Assembly (NCBI GenBank): GCA_029007825.1
Contig: JAQXIO010000046.1
Span: 1 to 49,605, forward strand
Direction: 5' to 3'
Source of the DNA: Bacteroidales bacterium
Lineage (GTDB): Bacteria > Bacteroidota > Bacteroidia > Bacteroidales > JAQXIO01
Length of the DNA stretch: 49,605 nucleotides
Shown: positions 13,885 through 24,100 of the stretch, piece after piece
Position numbering within the stretch: position 1 is the stretch's first letter
Layout: each line of letters opens with the position of its first letter
Notes under the pieces: model-generated
What the model was told of the DNA's origin: nothing
The model's input: the letters and a program-made list of their open reading frames with translations, nothing else
The model's database searches: none
Translations under genes and position numbers: made by a program

Positions 13885-15231
13885 ATGTCGATTTTCAAAT
13901 TCAGAAATCCATTTAAAAAGCAGGATGCAATCAATCGTAAGGATATGTACGATTGCGTTCTTACCGTCGAAAGGGACAAGAAGGGTAATTATATCTATCT
14001 AAGCAACTACATTCCGTTAAATTCCACAAAAAACAATCGTTTTGATTTCGATATGTCTAACGACAAGGATAAGGATGCAGCACTCAGGCTTTGCCCTCCT
14101 TTTTCTACGGTTATGGATAAATGTGGTTCTATGTTTTCGAACGGCCGTTTTTATGTGCAAGACAAGGACGGTAACGAGAAAGAGACGCCGGATTACCGTA
14201 AGATCAGAACGCTTCTTCGTCGTCCGAATCTTTTGCAAAGCGGAAGGCAGTTCAACAAAGAGGTGGAGATATGCCTTAAGACTTTCGGAAGATGCCCTGT
14301 TTACCTGTTCCGGGCAACAAGAAAATCAATACCGGAATCCATGTGGATTATTCCTCCTTCCCTCCTCCATCAGGAGACGACAGGAAAGCTGTGGAACCAG
14401 ACGGATATAAACGAAATTATCGGAAGGGCATACATCGAATGGGGCGGAGAAAAAATAGTGCTTGAAGATTGGGAGTATGTGGTTATATCGGAATCCACTG
14501 CGCGAATTGACGCTTCTGCTTCGGAGATCAAATACAGATCTATCACTGACAGTCTTTCCACGCCGGTTAATAACTGGATGGCGCAAATGGCGGCCAGAGG
14601 GAATCTAATCATAAACGGAGGCCCGAAGGGTATTCTTTGCAACGACGATAAATCCGACTTTGGAAACTATACTTTAGATAAGGAAGAAGAGGAGGAATTG
14701 AACCGCACCTTTAAGAACAAATACGGTATCGCAGGAAAGAAACTCCCCATCCTCGTTACACGAAAAGCCTCTTTAAAATGGATTCCCTTGAGTTACAATA
14801 CGCAGCAATTGATGTTGCACGAGGAAAGTAAGTCGTGCCGTGAGGATATCTGCAATGCGATAGGTCTTAACTCAAATATCTTCGTTTCGAACAGCACTTA
14901 CGACAATTATGAAAATGCGAAAAAGGCAGCATATCAGGATTTGATTATTCCGGATGCGGAAAATTATACTGAGGCGCTCGCATCGGCGATTTGTCCGGAG
15001 GGAATATATATCAAGTTGGACTATACGCATATCGATTGTATGCAGCAGGACAAACAGGCTTCGGCGAATGCGCTTGACAGTGCGGCGAATGCGTTGACGA
15101 AATTAATCGGAGATAATGTGATAACTCCTGCAGAGGCACGGACGGAGATCGCCTCTTATATCGATATTAATCCGGATAATCCGAAAGGTGATTTTAAAAA
15201 TACAGGCAATGAACAGTTTGGAGAAGAATAA
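13885..15231 (+). CDS. Phage portal protein (HK97 type)
   Basis: 448 residues from the ATG at 13885 (MSIFKFRNPFKKQDAINRK); an in-frame ATG at 13858 is inside the leader hairpin loop and less likely. HK97-type portal features: N-terminal basic segment, alpha/beta wing (RTLLRRPNLLQSGRQFNKEVEICLKTFGRCPVYLF), the clip/stem region (LEDWEYVVISES, YRSITDSLSTPVNNWMAQMAARGNLI) and the C-terminal crown (DCMQQDKQASANALDSAANALTKLIGDNVITPAEARTEI). It forms the dodecameric DNA channel at the head vertex. Overlaps the protease gene by 23 bases. Confidence 0.9.
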   Translation: MSIFKFRNPFKKQDAINRKDMYDCVLTVERDKKGNYIYLSNYIPLNSTKNNRFDFDMSNDKDKDAALRLCPPFSTVMDKCGSMFSNGRFYVQDKDGNEKETPDYRKIRTLLRRPNLLQSGRQFNKEVEICLKTFGRCPVYLFRATRKSIPESMWIIPPSLLHQETTGKLWNQTDINEIIGRAYIEWGGEKIVLEDWEYVVISESTARIDASASEIKYRSITDSLSTPVNNWMAQMAARGNLIINGGPKGILCNDDKSDFGNYTLDKEEEEELNRTFKNKYGIAGKKLPILVTRKASLKWIPLSYNTQQLMLHEESKSCREDICNAIGLNSNIFVSNSTYDNYENAKKAAYQDLIIPDAENYTEALASAICPEGIYIKLDYTHIDCMQQDKQASANALDSAANALTKLIGDNVITPAEARTEIASYIDINPDNPKGDFKNTGNEQFGEE

Positions 15232-16003
15232 AAAAAGTTGTATCGGAAAGCAGTATAAGGCGCTTTCGGTCGAAGAATATGGGGTAAACAGCGATAGCAG
15301 GATTATTAGTGGGTATGCTGCTATATGGGGAAATAAAGACAAGGCGGGCGATATCCTGATAAAGGGGTGTTGCGCCAAGTCTATCAACGACAGGGGGCCT
15401 GAATCGAATGCGAACAATAAGATTATTTACCTCTGGATGCACGATATGAGCGAGCCGGTGGGGAAGATAACGAAGCTTGTAGAGAATGAAAAGGGTTTGT
15501 ATTTCGAGGCTTTGATTGATACCATTCCTTTGGGAGACAGGCTTATTACACAGCTTAAATCGGGCACGATTAATCAGTTTTCCATCGGCTACAGCTACGT
15601 TTGGGATAAATGCTATTATGACGATGCTTTGGATGCTTTTATCGTAAAAGAGATCGTATTGTACGAAATATCGGCTGTTTCTATCGGATGCAACGGAGAA
15701 ACGGAGTTTACCGGAATGAAGTCGGCGGATCAGTTGGCCGATTCCGTCTCTACGCTGCAAAAAGATATCGATTCGGCTTTGGATGGATTACCATTTAATA
15801 AAATATCCTCATTAAAGGGATTGTTTGCGAAAACATGGTCACTTGCTAAGGTAAAGCCGGATAAAGAGGTGAAGGAAAGCCTTATAAATCCACTTGATAA
15901 TAAGCAAGCCGGCGATAACCTGATAAAGGGGATAAAATTTATATGTAACAAAAAATCAAATGAAAATGAAGAAGTATCTGGAAAAAGCGGTAAATCCGCT
16001 TAA
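15209..16003 (+). CDS. Prohead serine protease (HK97 type)
   Basis: 264 residues from the ATG at 15209, inside the portal gene's 3' end. Motifs of the Caudovirus prohead protease: ISGYAAIWGNKDKAGDILIKGC, the histidine in IIYLWMHDMSEPVGKI, and the Ser in INQFSIGYSY; VKEIVLYEISAVSIGCN is the conserved C-terminal strand. It cleaves scaffold or delta domains during head maturation. The 3' end overlaps the capsid gene by 44 bases. Confidence 0.9.
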   Translation: MNSLEKNKKSCIGKQYKALSVEEYGVNSDSRIISGYAAIWGNKDKAGDILIKGCCAKSINDRGPESNANNKIIYLWMHDMSEPVGKITKLVENEKGLYFEALIDTIPLGDRLITQLKSGTINQFSIGYSYVWDKCYYDDALDAFIVKEIVLYEISAVSIGCNGETEFTGMKSADQLADSVSTLQKDIDSALDGLPFNKISSLKGLFAKTWSLAKVKPDKEVKESLINPLDNKQAGDNLIKGIKFICNKKSNENEEVSGKSGKSA

Positions 16004-17468
16004 GGAAAGCGCAAGGAAAGGAAATCTGTTTCCTCTTGTGTTGTTAGCGGTCGTTATGGCGGCTGCATATGTGTTGGATCCGTTGTCGTCTTTTGCTTTG
16101 TGTGCCGGAATCGGTTTGCTTGCAACGATAGACGAAAAATCGCTCGATGAAGAGCAGAAGAAGTTTATCGAAGGCATGGATGAATCCCTTGAATCGTGTA
16201 TAAAGGGATATTTGGATGATAATATGGAGCATAAAGATTTTGTAAAGAAAATCGATGAACTATCGGAATCCGTTAAATCCTTGTCGAACGATCATAACGA
16301 GAAGATTGGGCAGAAGGAGTTTGAGGAATTTAAAAGCGAAGTAAACTCTGTATTGCTGAAAATAAAATCGGCAACAGAAAGGAAACCGGATGGAAAAGCC
16401 GGCATTAAATCGCTTGAACAGCAGATTGCGGATCAGCTGAAGGATTATACTCAAAAAGATGCGAACGGCATAATCCGCATAAACTTAAAAGATGCTTGTA
16501 AGAATTCTCCGTCCAAAAAAGTACATATCGATTTATTGTACACGAAAGCCAATACACCCATAACTACGGCTGGCGCGGATCATATCGGAGGCGTTACGAT
16601 CGATCCTTCTATCTCTGTTCCGGCAAGGGCGGAAAGCGAAATACGGAAGTATGCAAACGTATCAAATATTGCTACACGCTCACTTATTTATGCTGAATTG
16701 TACGATATAACAGGCGATGCGGCATGGGTTCCGGAAGGAGGACTGAAACCTTCGATGAATGCAAAAATGCGGGAAGTTACTGTAACGGCGGGTAAGGTAG
16801 CTCTTACGACAACTCTCACGGAAGAGGCTTTATACGATACGAACCAGATTGTTGCCGAAATACGCTCGGAAATTATTAACCGTATTGGGGTAAAAGAAGA
16901 AGACGGAATACTTTACGGAACAGGGGAAGATGGTGAAATAAAAGGTGTGTTTACCGATATTCCGGAATTTACATTAGATGGACTGAGTGTCGAAAATCCG
17001 AATTATTTCGATGCTATCATTGCCGCATATACCCAGATCGTTTCGGTATCGGATATGAATTTCATGCCGAATCTGGTCCGTGTCAATCCGATCGATTTCG
17101 CAAATATGAAGCTTACGAAGGATAAAAACGGTAACTATTTGTTTCCACCTTTCACATTGATGAACGGAATGCTTATCAATGACCTGCAGATTGCGGCCTC
17201 CACTTCTATTGCACAGGGCGAATTTGTTATCGGTGATTTTAATTATATGAATATACGTGATTACCAGTTGTTACGGATCGAGTTCGGTTGGGTTAACGAT
17301 GATTTCCAGCGTAACCAGGTTACGATGATCGGTGAAAAGAGGTTGCTTGCTTATATCAAATCGAATTACCTTACTGCATTTATGAAAGGTAAGTATGCTA
17401 CGATTATGGAGGCTATCGCAAAAGCGGATGAAGGTGGCAGCGATGAAGGTGGTGGTACCGGTGTATAA
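15960..17468 (+). CDS. Major capsid protein (HK97 fold) with N-terminal delta domain
   Basis: 502 residues. Residues 60-140 are a long charged coiled coil (SLDEEQKKFIEGMDESLESCIK...), the scaffold-like delta domain expected to be removed by the protease. The capsid body starts near residue 190 (KANTPITTAGADHIGG...) and includes RAESEIRKYANVSNIATRSLIYAELYDITGDAAWVPEGG and WVNDDFQRNQVTMIGEKRLLAYIK, typical of HK97-fold capsids. An unusual hydrophobic stretch at residues 23-50 (LFPLVLLAVVMAAAYVLDPLSSFALCAGIGLLA) precedes the coiled coil. Confidence 0.9.
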   Translation: MKMKKYLEKAVNPLKESARKGNLFPLVLLAVVMAAAYVLDPLSSFALCAGIGLLATIDEKSLDEEQKKFIEGMDESLESCIKGYLDDNMEHKDFVKKIDELSESVKSLSNDHNEKIGQKEFEEFKSEVNSVLLKIKSATERKPDGKAGIKSLEQQIADQLKDYTQKDANGIIRINLKDACKNSPSKKVHIDLLYTKANTPITTAGADHIGGVTIDPSISVPARAESEIRKYANVSNIATRSLIYAELYDITGDAAWVPEGGLKPSMNAKMREVTVTAGKVALTTTLTEEALYDTNQIVAEIRSEIINRIGVKEEDGILYGTGEDGEIKGVFTDIPEFTLDGLSVENPNYFDAIIAAYTQIVSVSDMNFMPNLVRVNPIDFANMKLTKDKNGNYLFPPFTLMNGMLINDLQIAASTSIAQGEFVIGDFNYMNIRDYQLLRIEFGWVNDDFQRNQVTMIGEKRLLAYIKSNYLTAFMKGKYATIMEAIAKADEGGSDEGGGTGV

Positions 17469-17487
17469 AACTTAAACTTTAAATAAA

Positions 17488-17736
17488 ATGAAAAGAGAAA
17501 GACAACGTAAAGACGACAAAAAAGGCTATGTGATTAGCCTTTCAGAAGTGTATGAGGTAGAGTACACAAAGGATTGCTACTGCCATAAAAAGGGCGATAA
17601 GGATTTGGTTTCCCTGCCGGTTGCTATAAAACTTATCAATGTAGGAAAAGTAAAAAAGACAGACGAAATAGTATCGGCAGCAACAAAAGCCGGATGTTTA
17701 AAAGAAATCAAGGTAAAAAACGGAAAATTGATTTAG
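17488..17736 (+). CDS. Small phage structural-region protein
   Basis: 82 residues, lysine-rich (MKRERQRKDDKKGYVISLSEVYEVEYTKDCYCHKKGDKDLVSLPVAIKLINVG...). Between capsid and head-tail connector genes, one base before the next start, so it belongs to the head operon. Possibly a head decoration or connector accessory; not recognised. Confidence 0.6.
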   Translation: MKRERQRKDDKKGYVISLSEVYEVEYTKDCYCHKKGDKDLVSLPVAIKLINVGKVKKTDEIVSAATKAGCLKEIKVKNGKLI

Positions 17737-17737
17737 G

Positions 17738-18253
17738 ATGCTGATCGATACGACATATTTCAAGGGTGAGCTTTTTATTAAGGATCTTTCTTTGGGCGCA
17801 GGGGTTCCTTCTGAAACAAGGGATGATATACAAAAGGATTTGTATGCTTTTATAGAGCAGTACGAGCCTGTTTACCTTAAGAATATGTTCGGCCCGGATA
17901 TGTCTGTTCCGTTGTCGGATTATATCCGTCAGAGGGATTCCATAAGTGATAAAGTAGAAAAATGGGAGAATATTATAGCTCTTCTTATGGAGGGCGGGTA
18001 TTCTCCTATTGCGGGATATGTGTATTTCTACTATGTGCGCAGCCATCAGGCAGTTGCTACTCCGAACGGAACGGCGAGAGAAATCGATTCGTCGGCTTTT
18101 GCCGGTTCGAATCTGAAGATGATCGTAGCATGGAACAGCATGGTACGGCGTAACAGAGAGATTGCCGCGTGGATGCGTGAGCATTCTTCGGATTATCCGG
18201 AGTGGGATGTTTGTTGTTTTATGTTGGAAAAAATGAATGAATTCGGGGTATGA
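17738..18253 (+). CDS. Head-tail connector/adaptor-like protein
   Basis: 171 residues, largely helical (DLYAFIEQYEPVYLKNMFGPDMSVPL, VYFYYVRSHQAVATPNGTAREID). This pattern, with a conserved YYVRSHQ and an alanine-rich C-terminus, fits the Bacteroidetes phage adaptor proteins annotated DUF6712. The position right after the capsid supports a head-completion role. Overlaps the next gene by 4 bases (ATGA). Confidence 0.65.
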   Translation: MLIDTTYFKGELFIKDLSLGAGVPSETRDDIQKDLYAFIEQYEPVYLKNMFGPDMSVPLSDYIRQRDSISDKVEKWENIIALLMEGGYSPIAGYVYFYYVRSHQAVATPNGTAREIDSSAFAGSNLKMIVAWNSMVRRNREIAAWMREHSSDYPEWDVCCFMLEKMNEFGV

Positions 18254-18789
18254 TAAATCTGGTCGAGATATTCGGGGATATTGTGGAAAGGGTAAGCGGC
18301 GACGTAGGTTATGAGGTGCGTTATGAGTTCGGCGATTCGGGGTATATACGGAAAAGCCTTGATGCGCTGAAGGGAAGGTCGGCTACACGTTACCCGGTTG
18401 TTTGCCTTTATACTCCTTTTCAGGAGGAAAAGACGGATAAACGGTATTATTGTTCGGTGAAACTGGATTTCATGATTGCCGTTGTGACTACGAATAATTA
18501 TACGAACCGGGAGCGTTTGGAGATTTCATACAAAAAGACGTTGCATCCGATCTATGAATCTTTTATACGGAATATTCTTGCGGATAAACGGTTCGATTTC
18601 GGTTATACGACGATTGTTCCGCATATCTATGTAGATAATTTCACTTACGGGAACAGTGATTTGCGGGCTTCGGACGGTAATTACCTTACGGACAGAATAG
18701 ACGGTATCGATATCAGGCAAATGGAGTTAAAAGTAAAAAAAGAACAAAAATGTATGAGTTATGAGACTATGGAGAGATTGCGGAAGTGA
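18250..18789 (+). CDS. Tail completion/terminator-like protein
   Basis: 179 residues, alpha/beta (FGDSGYIRKSLDALKGRSATRYPVVCLYTPFQEEKTDKRYYCSVKLDFMIAVVT...). The short N-terminal helix, YPVVCLYTP strand and long C-terminal strands resemble tail-terminator (gpU-like) proteins. Gene order (adaptor, this gene, tail tube) agrees. Assignment by context mainly. Confidence 0.55.
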   Translation: MINLVEIFGDIVERVSGDVGYEVRYEFGDSGYIRKSLDALKGRSATRYPVVCLYTPFQEEKTDKRYYCSVKLDFMIAVVTTNNYTNRERLEISYKKTLHPIYESFIRNILADKRFDFGYTTIVPHIYVDNFTYGNSDLRASDGNYLTDRIDGIDIRQMELKVKKEQKCMSYETMERLRK

Positions 18790-18865
18790 GAAATTCAATA
18801 CGGGGGTGAGTAATTGTCCTTTCCAGAAGAGGAATATAAAAGCCGTTATTCTCACTACGCTTAAT

Positions 18866-19609
18866 ATGGTTATTAAATTGGACGAACTGGAAACGAAGCT
18901 TCCAGAGTTAATCCATGCGGACAGGCCGGACAGGGTCTATCCGATCAGCAATATTGCTGAATATGCTCCTTCCGGGGGTGAAGGACAAACGGGGGCAGTC
19001 GGTTATGGGCCAAGCAAATTCACGGGATTTTCGCCTCTTGTGGAGGTGTGGTCGTTGGAAGAGCGTTACGACGGTTTGTTTAAAAACATACTTAGGTTGG
19101 GAAACGACCGTATGCGCGTAATTTACGTGGATGAAAACAATGTGATTTATGCCGAAAGGTATGGAGAGGATTCGATTAGAGGGGTTGAGATGGCTTCTAT
19201 TTATGCGGGAGGGCAGCAATTCCCATCAAGCGGGGCAACGGCGGGAATGACTATTACTTTTACCTATAAGGACACGAAAAAATCGTGGATGAATATGGAG
19301 GCTATCGAATCGGATGCGGATATTCTGGATATGTGCAAGGGGTTACTTTGGGTTACGGTCAAGAATGTAGAGGGAAGCAAGTATAAGATTCTGGAAAGGG
19401 ATAATGCAAATCTGGATATTACGGATTCTTACGGTCCTTTGCTTGCAAGCCAGGAGGCGTGGAACAATGTTACGGCGGCCACTTATAACAGTGCAGACCA
19501 GACGCTTTCGCTTACGCCAACGAGCGGGCAAACGCCTACGCTTAAAAGTCCTGCTGAGCTTTATGCTTTGTCGAATCCGGTTAAATACATCGAACAATGG
19601 GTGGAATAG
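18866..19609 (+). CDS. Major tail tube protein (probable)
   Basis: 247 residues from the ATG at 18866 (MVIKLDELETKLPELIHADRP...); the frame is open further upstream but overlaps the previous gene with unlikely sequence. The centre is beta-rich (GMTITFTYKDTKKSWMNMEAIESDADILDMCKGLLWVTVKNVEG), and size and place fit a tail tube subunit. The tail after residue 215 (NSADQTLSLTPTSGQTPTLKSPAELYALSNPVKYIEQWVE) is rich in Thr/Ser. Confidence 0.6.
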   Translation: MVIKLDELETKLPELIHADRPDRVYPISNIAEYAPSGGEGQTGAVGYGPSKFTGFSPLVEVWSLEERYDGLFKNILRLGNDRMRVIYVDENNVIYAERYGEDSIRGVEMASIYAGGQQFPSSGATAGMTITFTYKDTKKSWMNMEAIESDADILDMCKGLLWVTVKNVEGSKYKILERDNANLDITDSYGPLLASQEAWNNVTAATYNSADQTLSLTPTSGQTPTLKSPAELYALSNPVKYIEQWVE

Positions 19610-19785
19610 TTGTATTCGAGGGTGTAAGCTTCAATAAAGCGCTGTGTTCCAAAATGACGCAGAAGGAGTTTATCGATGCACACAGGGAGACTTTTTTCAC
19701 CGACCGGCCAAAACCGGAGAGGGAACGGCTTTTAACGGATGCTTTCCAGATTATAAAGGGGAGCATTACGGATATCAGTCTTTAA
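19597..19785 (+). CDS. Small protein coupled to the tail tube gene
   Basis: 62 residues, MGGIVVFEGVSFNKALCSKMTQKEFIDAHRETFFTDRPKPERERLL. The ATG overlaps the end of the tail tube gene by 13 bases, so translation is probably coupled. Helical; it could be a tail assembly chaperone or part of one. Followed by a hairpin at 19794-19824. Confidence 0.6.
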   Translation: MGGIVVFEGVSFNKALCSKMTQKEFIDAHRETFFTDRPKPERERLLTDAFQIIKGSITDISL

Positions 19786-19793
19786 CAGTTAAT

Positions 19794-19830
19794 CGGGGGA
19801 TTGCTCAGGCGATCCCCTTTATTCTATCTA
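19794..19830 (+). terminator. Hairpin with weak T tract between tail genes
   Basis: GGGGGAT/ATCCCC stem with a short loop, followed by TTTATTCT, ending just before the next gene's ATG. Could be an attenuator tuning expression of the genes behind the tail tube. Confidence 0.5.
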
Positions 19831-20348
19831 TGTATATAAAAGAGGCTTTCGAGCAGTTCAGAAAGATGAAATCGGGCTTGCCGGGCATGATAGAGGATGA
19901 ATTACGGCGGGTCCGTATCGAAGAGCTTGTAAAGGATCAGTTGTATTCGGGAATAGACGGGAAGGGAAATGCTTTGCGCCCGACTTATACAGAGGATCCG
20001 TACTGGCGGACAGTGACAAAGACGGACAAGGCCGCAAAAAGAAGGGGTGAACAGTACCGTGACTTTAAAGCAAAGATTACTCCTCCGCAAGGCTCTTTTC
20101 TTGGTTTTTCGCCTCGTAATACCAATACGCCTAACCTTATTATCCGGGGTGATTTCTACGATTCTATTAAATCGGATGTTCGGAATTGGGGTGTGAAGAT
20201 TTATTCGGAGGGTTTTTATGCTTCGGGTGACATCGAAAGGAAATATGGTAAAGAGATTTTCGGGCTTACGCGCATTGCGAAGGGGTATATAGTTCGGAAT
20301 CATCTTGCACCGGCTTTGTATAAATATTTTAAGGATTATGGGTTGTAA
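19830..20348 (+). CDS. Minor virion / morphogenesis protein (probable)
   Basis: 172 residues from the ATG at 19830 (MYIKEAFEQFRKMKSGLPGMIEDELRRVRIEELVKDQLYSG); the open frame extends further upstream only across another gene. The middle (ITPPQGSFLGFSPRNTNTPNLIIRGDFYDSIKSDVRNWGVKIYSEGFYASGDIERKYG) looks like phage virion morphogenesis (gpG/HK97 gp10-like) proteins, which complete the head-tail joint. Here it sits after the tail tube rather than before it. Confidence 0.55.
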   Translation: MYIKEAFEQFRKMKSGLPGMIEDELRRVRIEELVKDQLYSGIDGKGNALRPTYTEDPYWRTVTKTDKAAKRRGEQYRDFKAKITPPQGSFLGFSPRNTNTPNLIIRGDFYDSIKSDVRNWGVKIYSEGFYASGDIERKYGKEIFGLTRIAKGYIVRNHLAPALYKYFKDYGL

Positions 20349-20523
20349 TTGCGGAAAAGAGATACAAAAAAGGATGGAGAGCCTTAACAGGATGCGGGCT
20401 TTGGCTAAGAAGGCGGCTATTATGGATAATTCGATTTATGTAATAACGGAAAAGAATGGAAAATACAATTTTGCCAGATATGAAGGACAAAGGGATGTTG
20501 TCGAATATGTACACTTCTTGTAG
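20338..20523 (+). CDS. Small cysteine-containing phage protein
   Basis: 61 residues from the ATG at 20338 (MGCNCGKEIQKRMESLNRMRALAKKAAIMDNSIYVITEKNGKYNFARYEG...). The start overlaps the stop of the previous gene. The C-x-C near the N-terminus and a basic helix suggest metal or nucleic-acid binding, without proof. Confidence 0.6.
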   Translation: MGCNCGKEIQKRMESLNRMRALAKKAAIMDNSIYVITEKNGKYNFARYEGQRDVVEYVHFL

Positions 20524-21106
20524 TGATATTCCGCTCAGCAGGTTTATAAAGGTTTACTGCGGGAATTTGGATGCGTTGGTTATTTCGGGATTTGTTCCGT
20601 ATATTGATAAGGTCAGGATTGCTAACCGGATGATTGAGGAGTATTGTTCGTTTATCGGGAACCGGAATCTGTCTCTTGAATTGTCTAAACGGAACGATTT
20701 GTTGAATTACAGCATTAAGATAACGGTTCTGGAGGCGGCAAGGTATATGCTGTCGTTGGGTTATTACAAGAATGCTTTTGATTTGGTAACGTCTGTGAAG
20801 ATTAAGGTTGCTTTCCCGAAGTGTGAAAAGGACGTGAAGAGGATTTTTGACCTGATCGGTTCTGAAATGGCTGTCTTGAAGGTACGTGTGAAGCAGTTGA
20901 AGGATAGTCTTGAAAGGGGCATAAAGGAAAAGAATAAACGGGACAAGTCGGCGGATGAAAATTATTTCGCCGAAGAGCGTATGCTTGTGAGTAAGCACAT
21001 GGGGTATTATATCGATGCGGAGCGTATTACGGCCAAGGATTATGCTTTTTGCGTGAAAAATATGTTGAACGAATTAAAGTTGGTTAGCAATGGCAAACGA
21101 ATTTAA
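20507..21106 (+). CDS. Tail assembly protein upstream of the tape measure (probable chaperone)
   Basis: 199 residues from the ATG at 20507 (MYTSCSDIPLSRFIKVYCGNLDALV); alternative in-frame starts are 20456 and 20495. It overlaps both neighbours, typical of tightly packed tail operons. Mostly helical with a charged coiled region (VKQLKDSLERGIKEKNKRDKSADENYFAEE). The place just before the tape measure is that of the tail assembly chaperone in most siphoviruses. No slippery frameshift site recognised. Confidence 0.55.
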   Translation: MYTSCSDIPLSRFIKVYCGNLDALVISGFVPYIDKVRIANRMIEEYCSFIGNRNLSLELSKRNDLLNYSIKITVLEAARYMLSLGYYKNAFDLVTSVKIKVAFPKCEKDVKRIFDLIGSEMAVLKVRVKQLKDSLERGIKEKNKRDKSADENYFAEERMLVSKHMGYYIDAERITAKDYAFCVKNMLNELKLVSNGKRI

Positions 21107-24100
21107 GATTGACGATATTGTCGATAAGAAGGCGATTCAGCAGGTTGACGAATTGGACGGAAGACTTGCGAAAGTTTACGATACTTATGTAAAGTTGGTA
21201 AATGAGTTGGAGAAGGGTTTGAAGTTTAACCCGAAGAGCCTTGAAGAGCTTATAGCTAAGAGTAACGAGTATGATAGCACGTCGAAGCGTATAGGGGAAT
21301 CGGTGAAGGAGATAACGAAACTGCAAATGGATCAGGCTAAGGCGTTGGAAAAGTTGGCGAAAGCGGATATAGCAGCGGCAAAGGCGGCTACGGAAACGGC
21401 AAAGGCTAACCGATTGGATGCGCAGACTTTAAAGGAGAAGAATCAGGCTTCACTGACAGCGCAAAAGACGGAGAACGAACGGATAAAGGGGTTGCAGCTT
21501 TTAAGCCGGTACAACCAATCGCGTCAGGCTACGGAGGCGGAACTTACGACTATCATGAATACTCAGGCGCATTCGATAGCGGAGGCGGAGATGCAGAACA
21601 GGAAACTTCGTCTTGCGGTTAAGAATGTGATGGACACAGAAGCGAATGCGGCACAGATTAAGGAAATGTATAACAAGCGTATCGAAGAGAATACGGAGTA
21701 TATTATCAAAAATTCGGATGCCGATATCAGAAGAACGAAGAATATCGGTAATTATGCGAGCCATTGGAATGGTTTGGGGAATGCTATCGCTCAGGTTACG
21801 CGGGAATTTCCGGCTTTTACTTATTCTTTGCAAACGGGTTTTCTTGCTATCTCCAATAATATTCCGATTTTGGCGGATCAGATTATGCTGTTACGCGCTC
21901 AGAATAAGGCTTTAAGAGAAGAAGGTATGGCTTTTACTCCTGTTTGGAAGCAGGTAATTAAATCGGCGTTGTCGTGGAATACGGCTCTATCGGTTGGGGT
22001 TACATTACTGACTGTTTACGGTAAGGATCTTGTTAATTGGGTTGCTTCCTTGTTTAAAGGCGGAGAAGCGGCAGAGGCAGCTGCAAAGGCTCAGGAGCGT
22101 TTGAATAACTTACAAGAAGAGGCAGTGCAGAAAACGAGTGCCGAAGTAGGAAAATTAGGATTGCTTTATGGTGTAACGCAAGATATAACGAGAAGTTATG
22201 AAGAGAGGATAAGGGCAGCGGAGAAGTTGCAGCAGTTATTCCCTTCTTATTTTGCCAATTTAACGACTGAGGCTATTCTTGTTGGGAATGCTTCAGATAA
22301 ATATAAACAATTAAAAGAGAATTTAGAGGCTGCTGCGAGGGCAGCTATTGTCGAAGAGGAATATCTTAAAATTGGAGATGCCATCAAAAAGCAAACGAAA
22401 GAGTTGGTAGAAGCCGAGAAAATGCTTGATAAGGCAAAAAAGGAATATGCAGAATCGGGTAATTTTTCTCCAAGTTCGCAAGAAAGCGTGAATTTGGCAT
22501 ATTGGGAAAAGATTTATGAAAAACGTAGAAAAATACTTGATTCGCTTCTAACACAAGAGAAAGAGCTTAGAAAAAGATTTTCCGTAGTTCCTGAGACTCC
22601 AAAATATAATGTTCCCGAAGATTTACCGGAATATGGGGAGTATCTTAATAAAGTAGAGGAATTAAATAAAGAATTAAAGGCGGGAGTTATTTCTCAGGAG
22701 GATTTTAACAAACAATCTGCATTAGCGGCACGGGATTGGATTGTCGCTGCAAATAGTTTGAATTTATATTCTAATGGTTTGGATAATGCTAAACGCAGTT
22801 ACCGACAATATTCGGATGAAACAATAAAGGCGGCGGATGATGCAAAGAAAGCGGCAGAAGAGCGCCTTAACATTGAACGTGAAATTGAGGATATTCGCCT
22901 CTCTATGTTGGATGATGGCCGGGAAAAGGAACGGAAGATACTTGAAACGAGTTACAACCGGAAGATAGAGGATGCGAAAAAGAACGGGGAAAAGGAAATT
23001 GAACTTGTAAGGGCTTTGGAGGAGCAGAAGGACAAGGCTTTAAAGGACTTTGATAAAGAGACGGGGAATATACAGGAGGATAAGAGCCTTGAATTAAGAT
23101 TGAAGTACGCCCGTGAAGGAAGCAGGGAGGAACTCAATATAAGACGCGAGGCATTAGAGCTGGAAAGAACGGAAGCTCTCAAAGAGGCTGAAAAAACCGG
23201 TATTTCCAAAGCTGAGGTGAATAATTATTATAACAAGGAGATTTTAAAGCTTGCCGAAGATTATAATAAGGGGCTTATTAATGTTCAATCGAGATATTTC
23301 GCCGATCAAAAGATACAGCTTGATACGGAAAGGGAACTGGAATATGAATCTTTGAACGAACGGTACAAGCAAGGCACGTTATCGGAGGAGCAATACCAGA
23401 ACGAGCGGTTGTCTATCCAGGAGAAATACGCCATTAAGGAGAAACAGTTAGCTATCGATTCGATGAAGGCGGCTGTTAACCTTTTGCCGGAAGAGGAACG
23501 GGCTACCGCTCTGGAAGCTATCCGGCAGAAAGAAATCGAATTAAGCAATATTGTCACTGAAACCGAAATAGAAAATTCAAAAAGGTCAAGGGAGCAAAGG
23601 ATAAAGGATCTGGAAAAGATTTTGGACTATACCCAACAATTCACTGACGCAATCGGGGAGCTTGGAAACAATTTGTTCGATAGCCGTATTCAGCAATATG
23701 ATGCTGAGATAGAAGCGAACGAGAAGGCGGGAGAGGAAGAGCTTAAATCGATAGAGAAACTTGTTTTGAGTGACGAGGAAAAAGAAGCGAGGAAAAGATC
23801 GGCAGAAGAGAGGACGGCGCAAAAGAATGAAGAGCTTGAAAAGAAAAAAGCCGAAATGCAACGCAAACAGGCGATTTTCCAGAAAGCATTAGATGTATCA
23901 AGCATAATTACAAACACGGCTGTTGCTGTAATGAAGGTATGGGCGCAAACCGGTATATTCGGCGGCCCTGTCGCTGCTGCTATTGTTACCGCTCTTGGCG
24001 CAATACAACTTGCTACTGTTCTTGCGCAACCTATTCCGAAGTATGCTAAGGGAACCGATTTTCACAAAGGAGGATTGGCCGTAGTTGGTGACGGAGGAAA

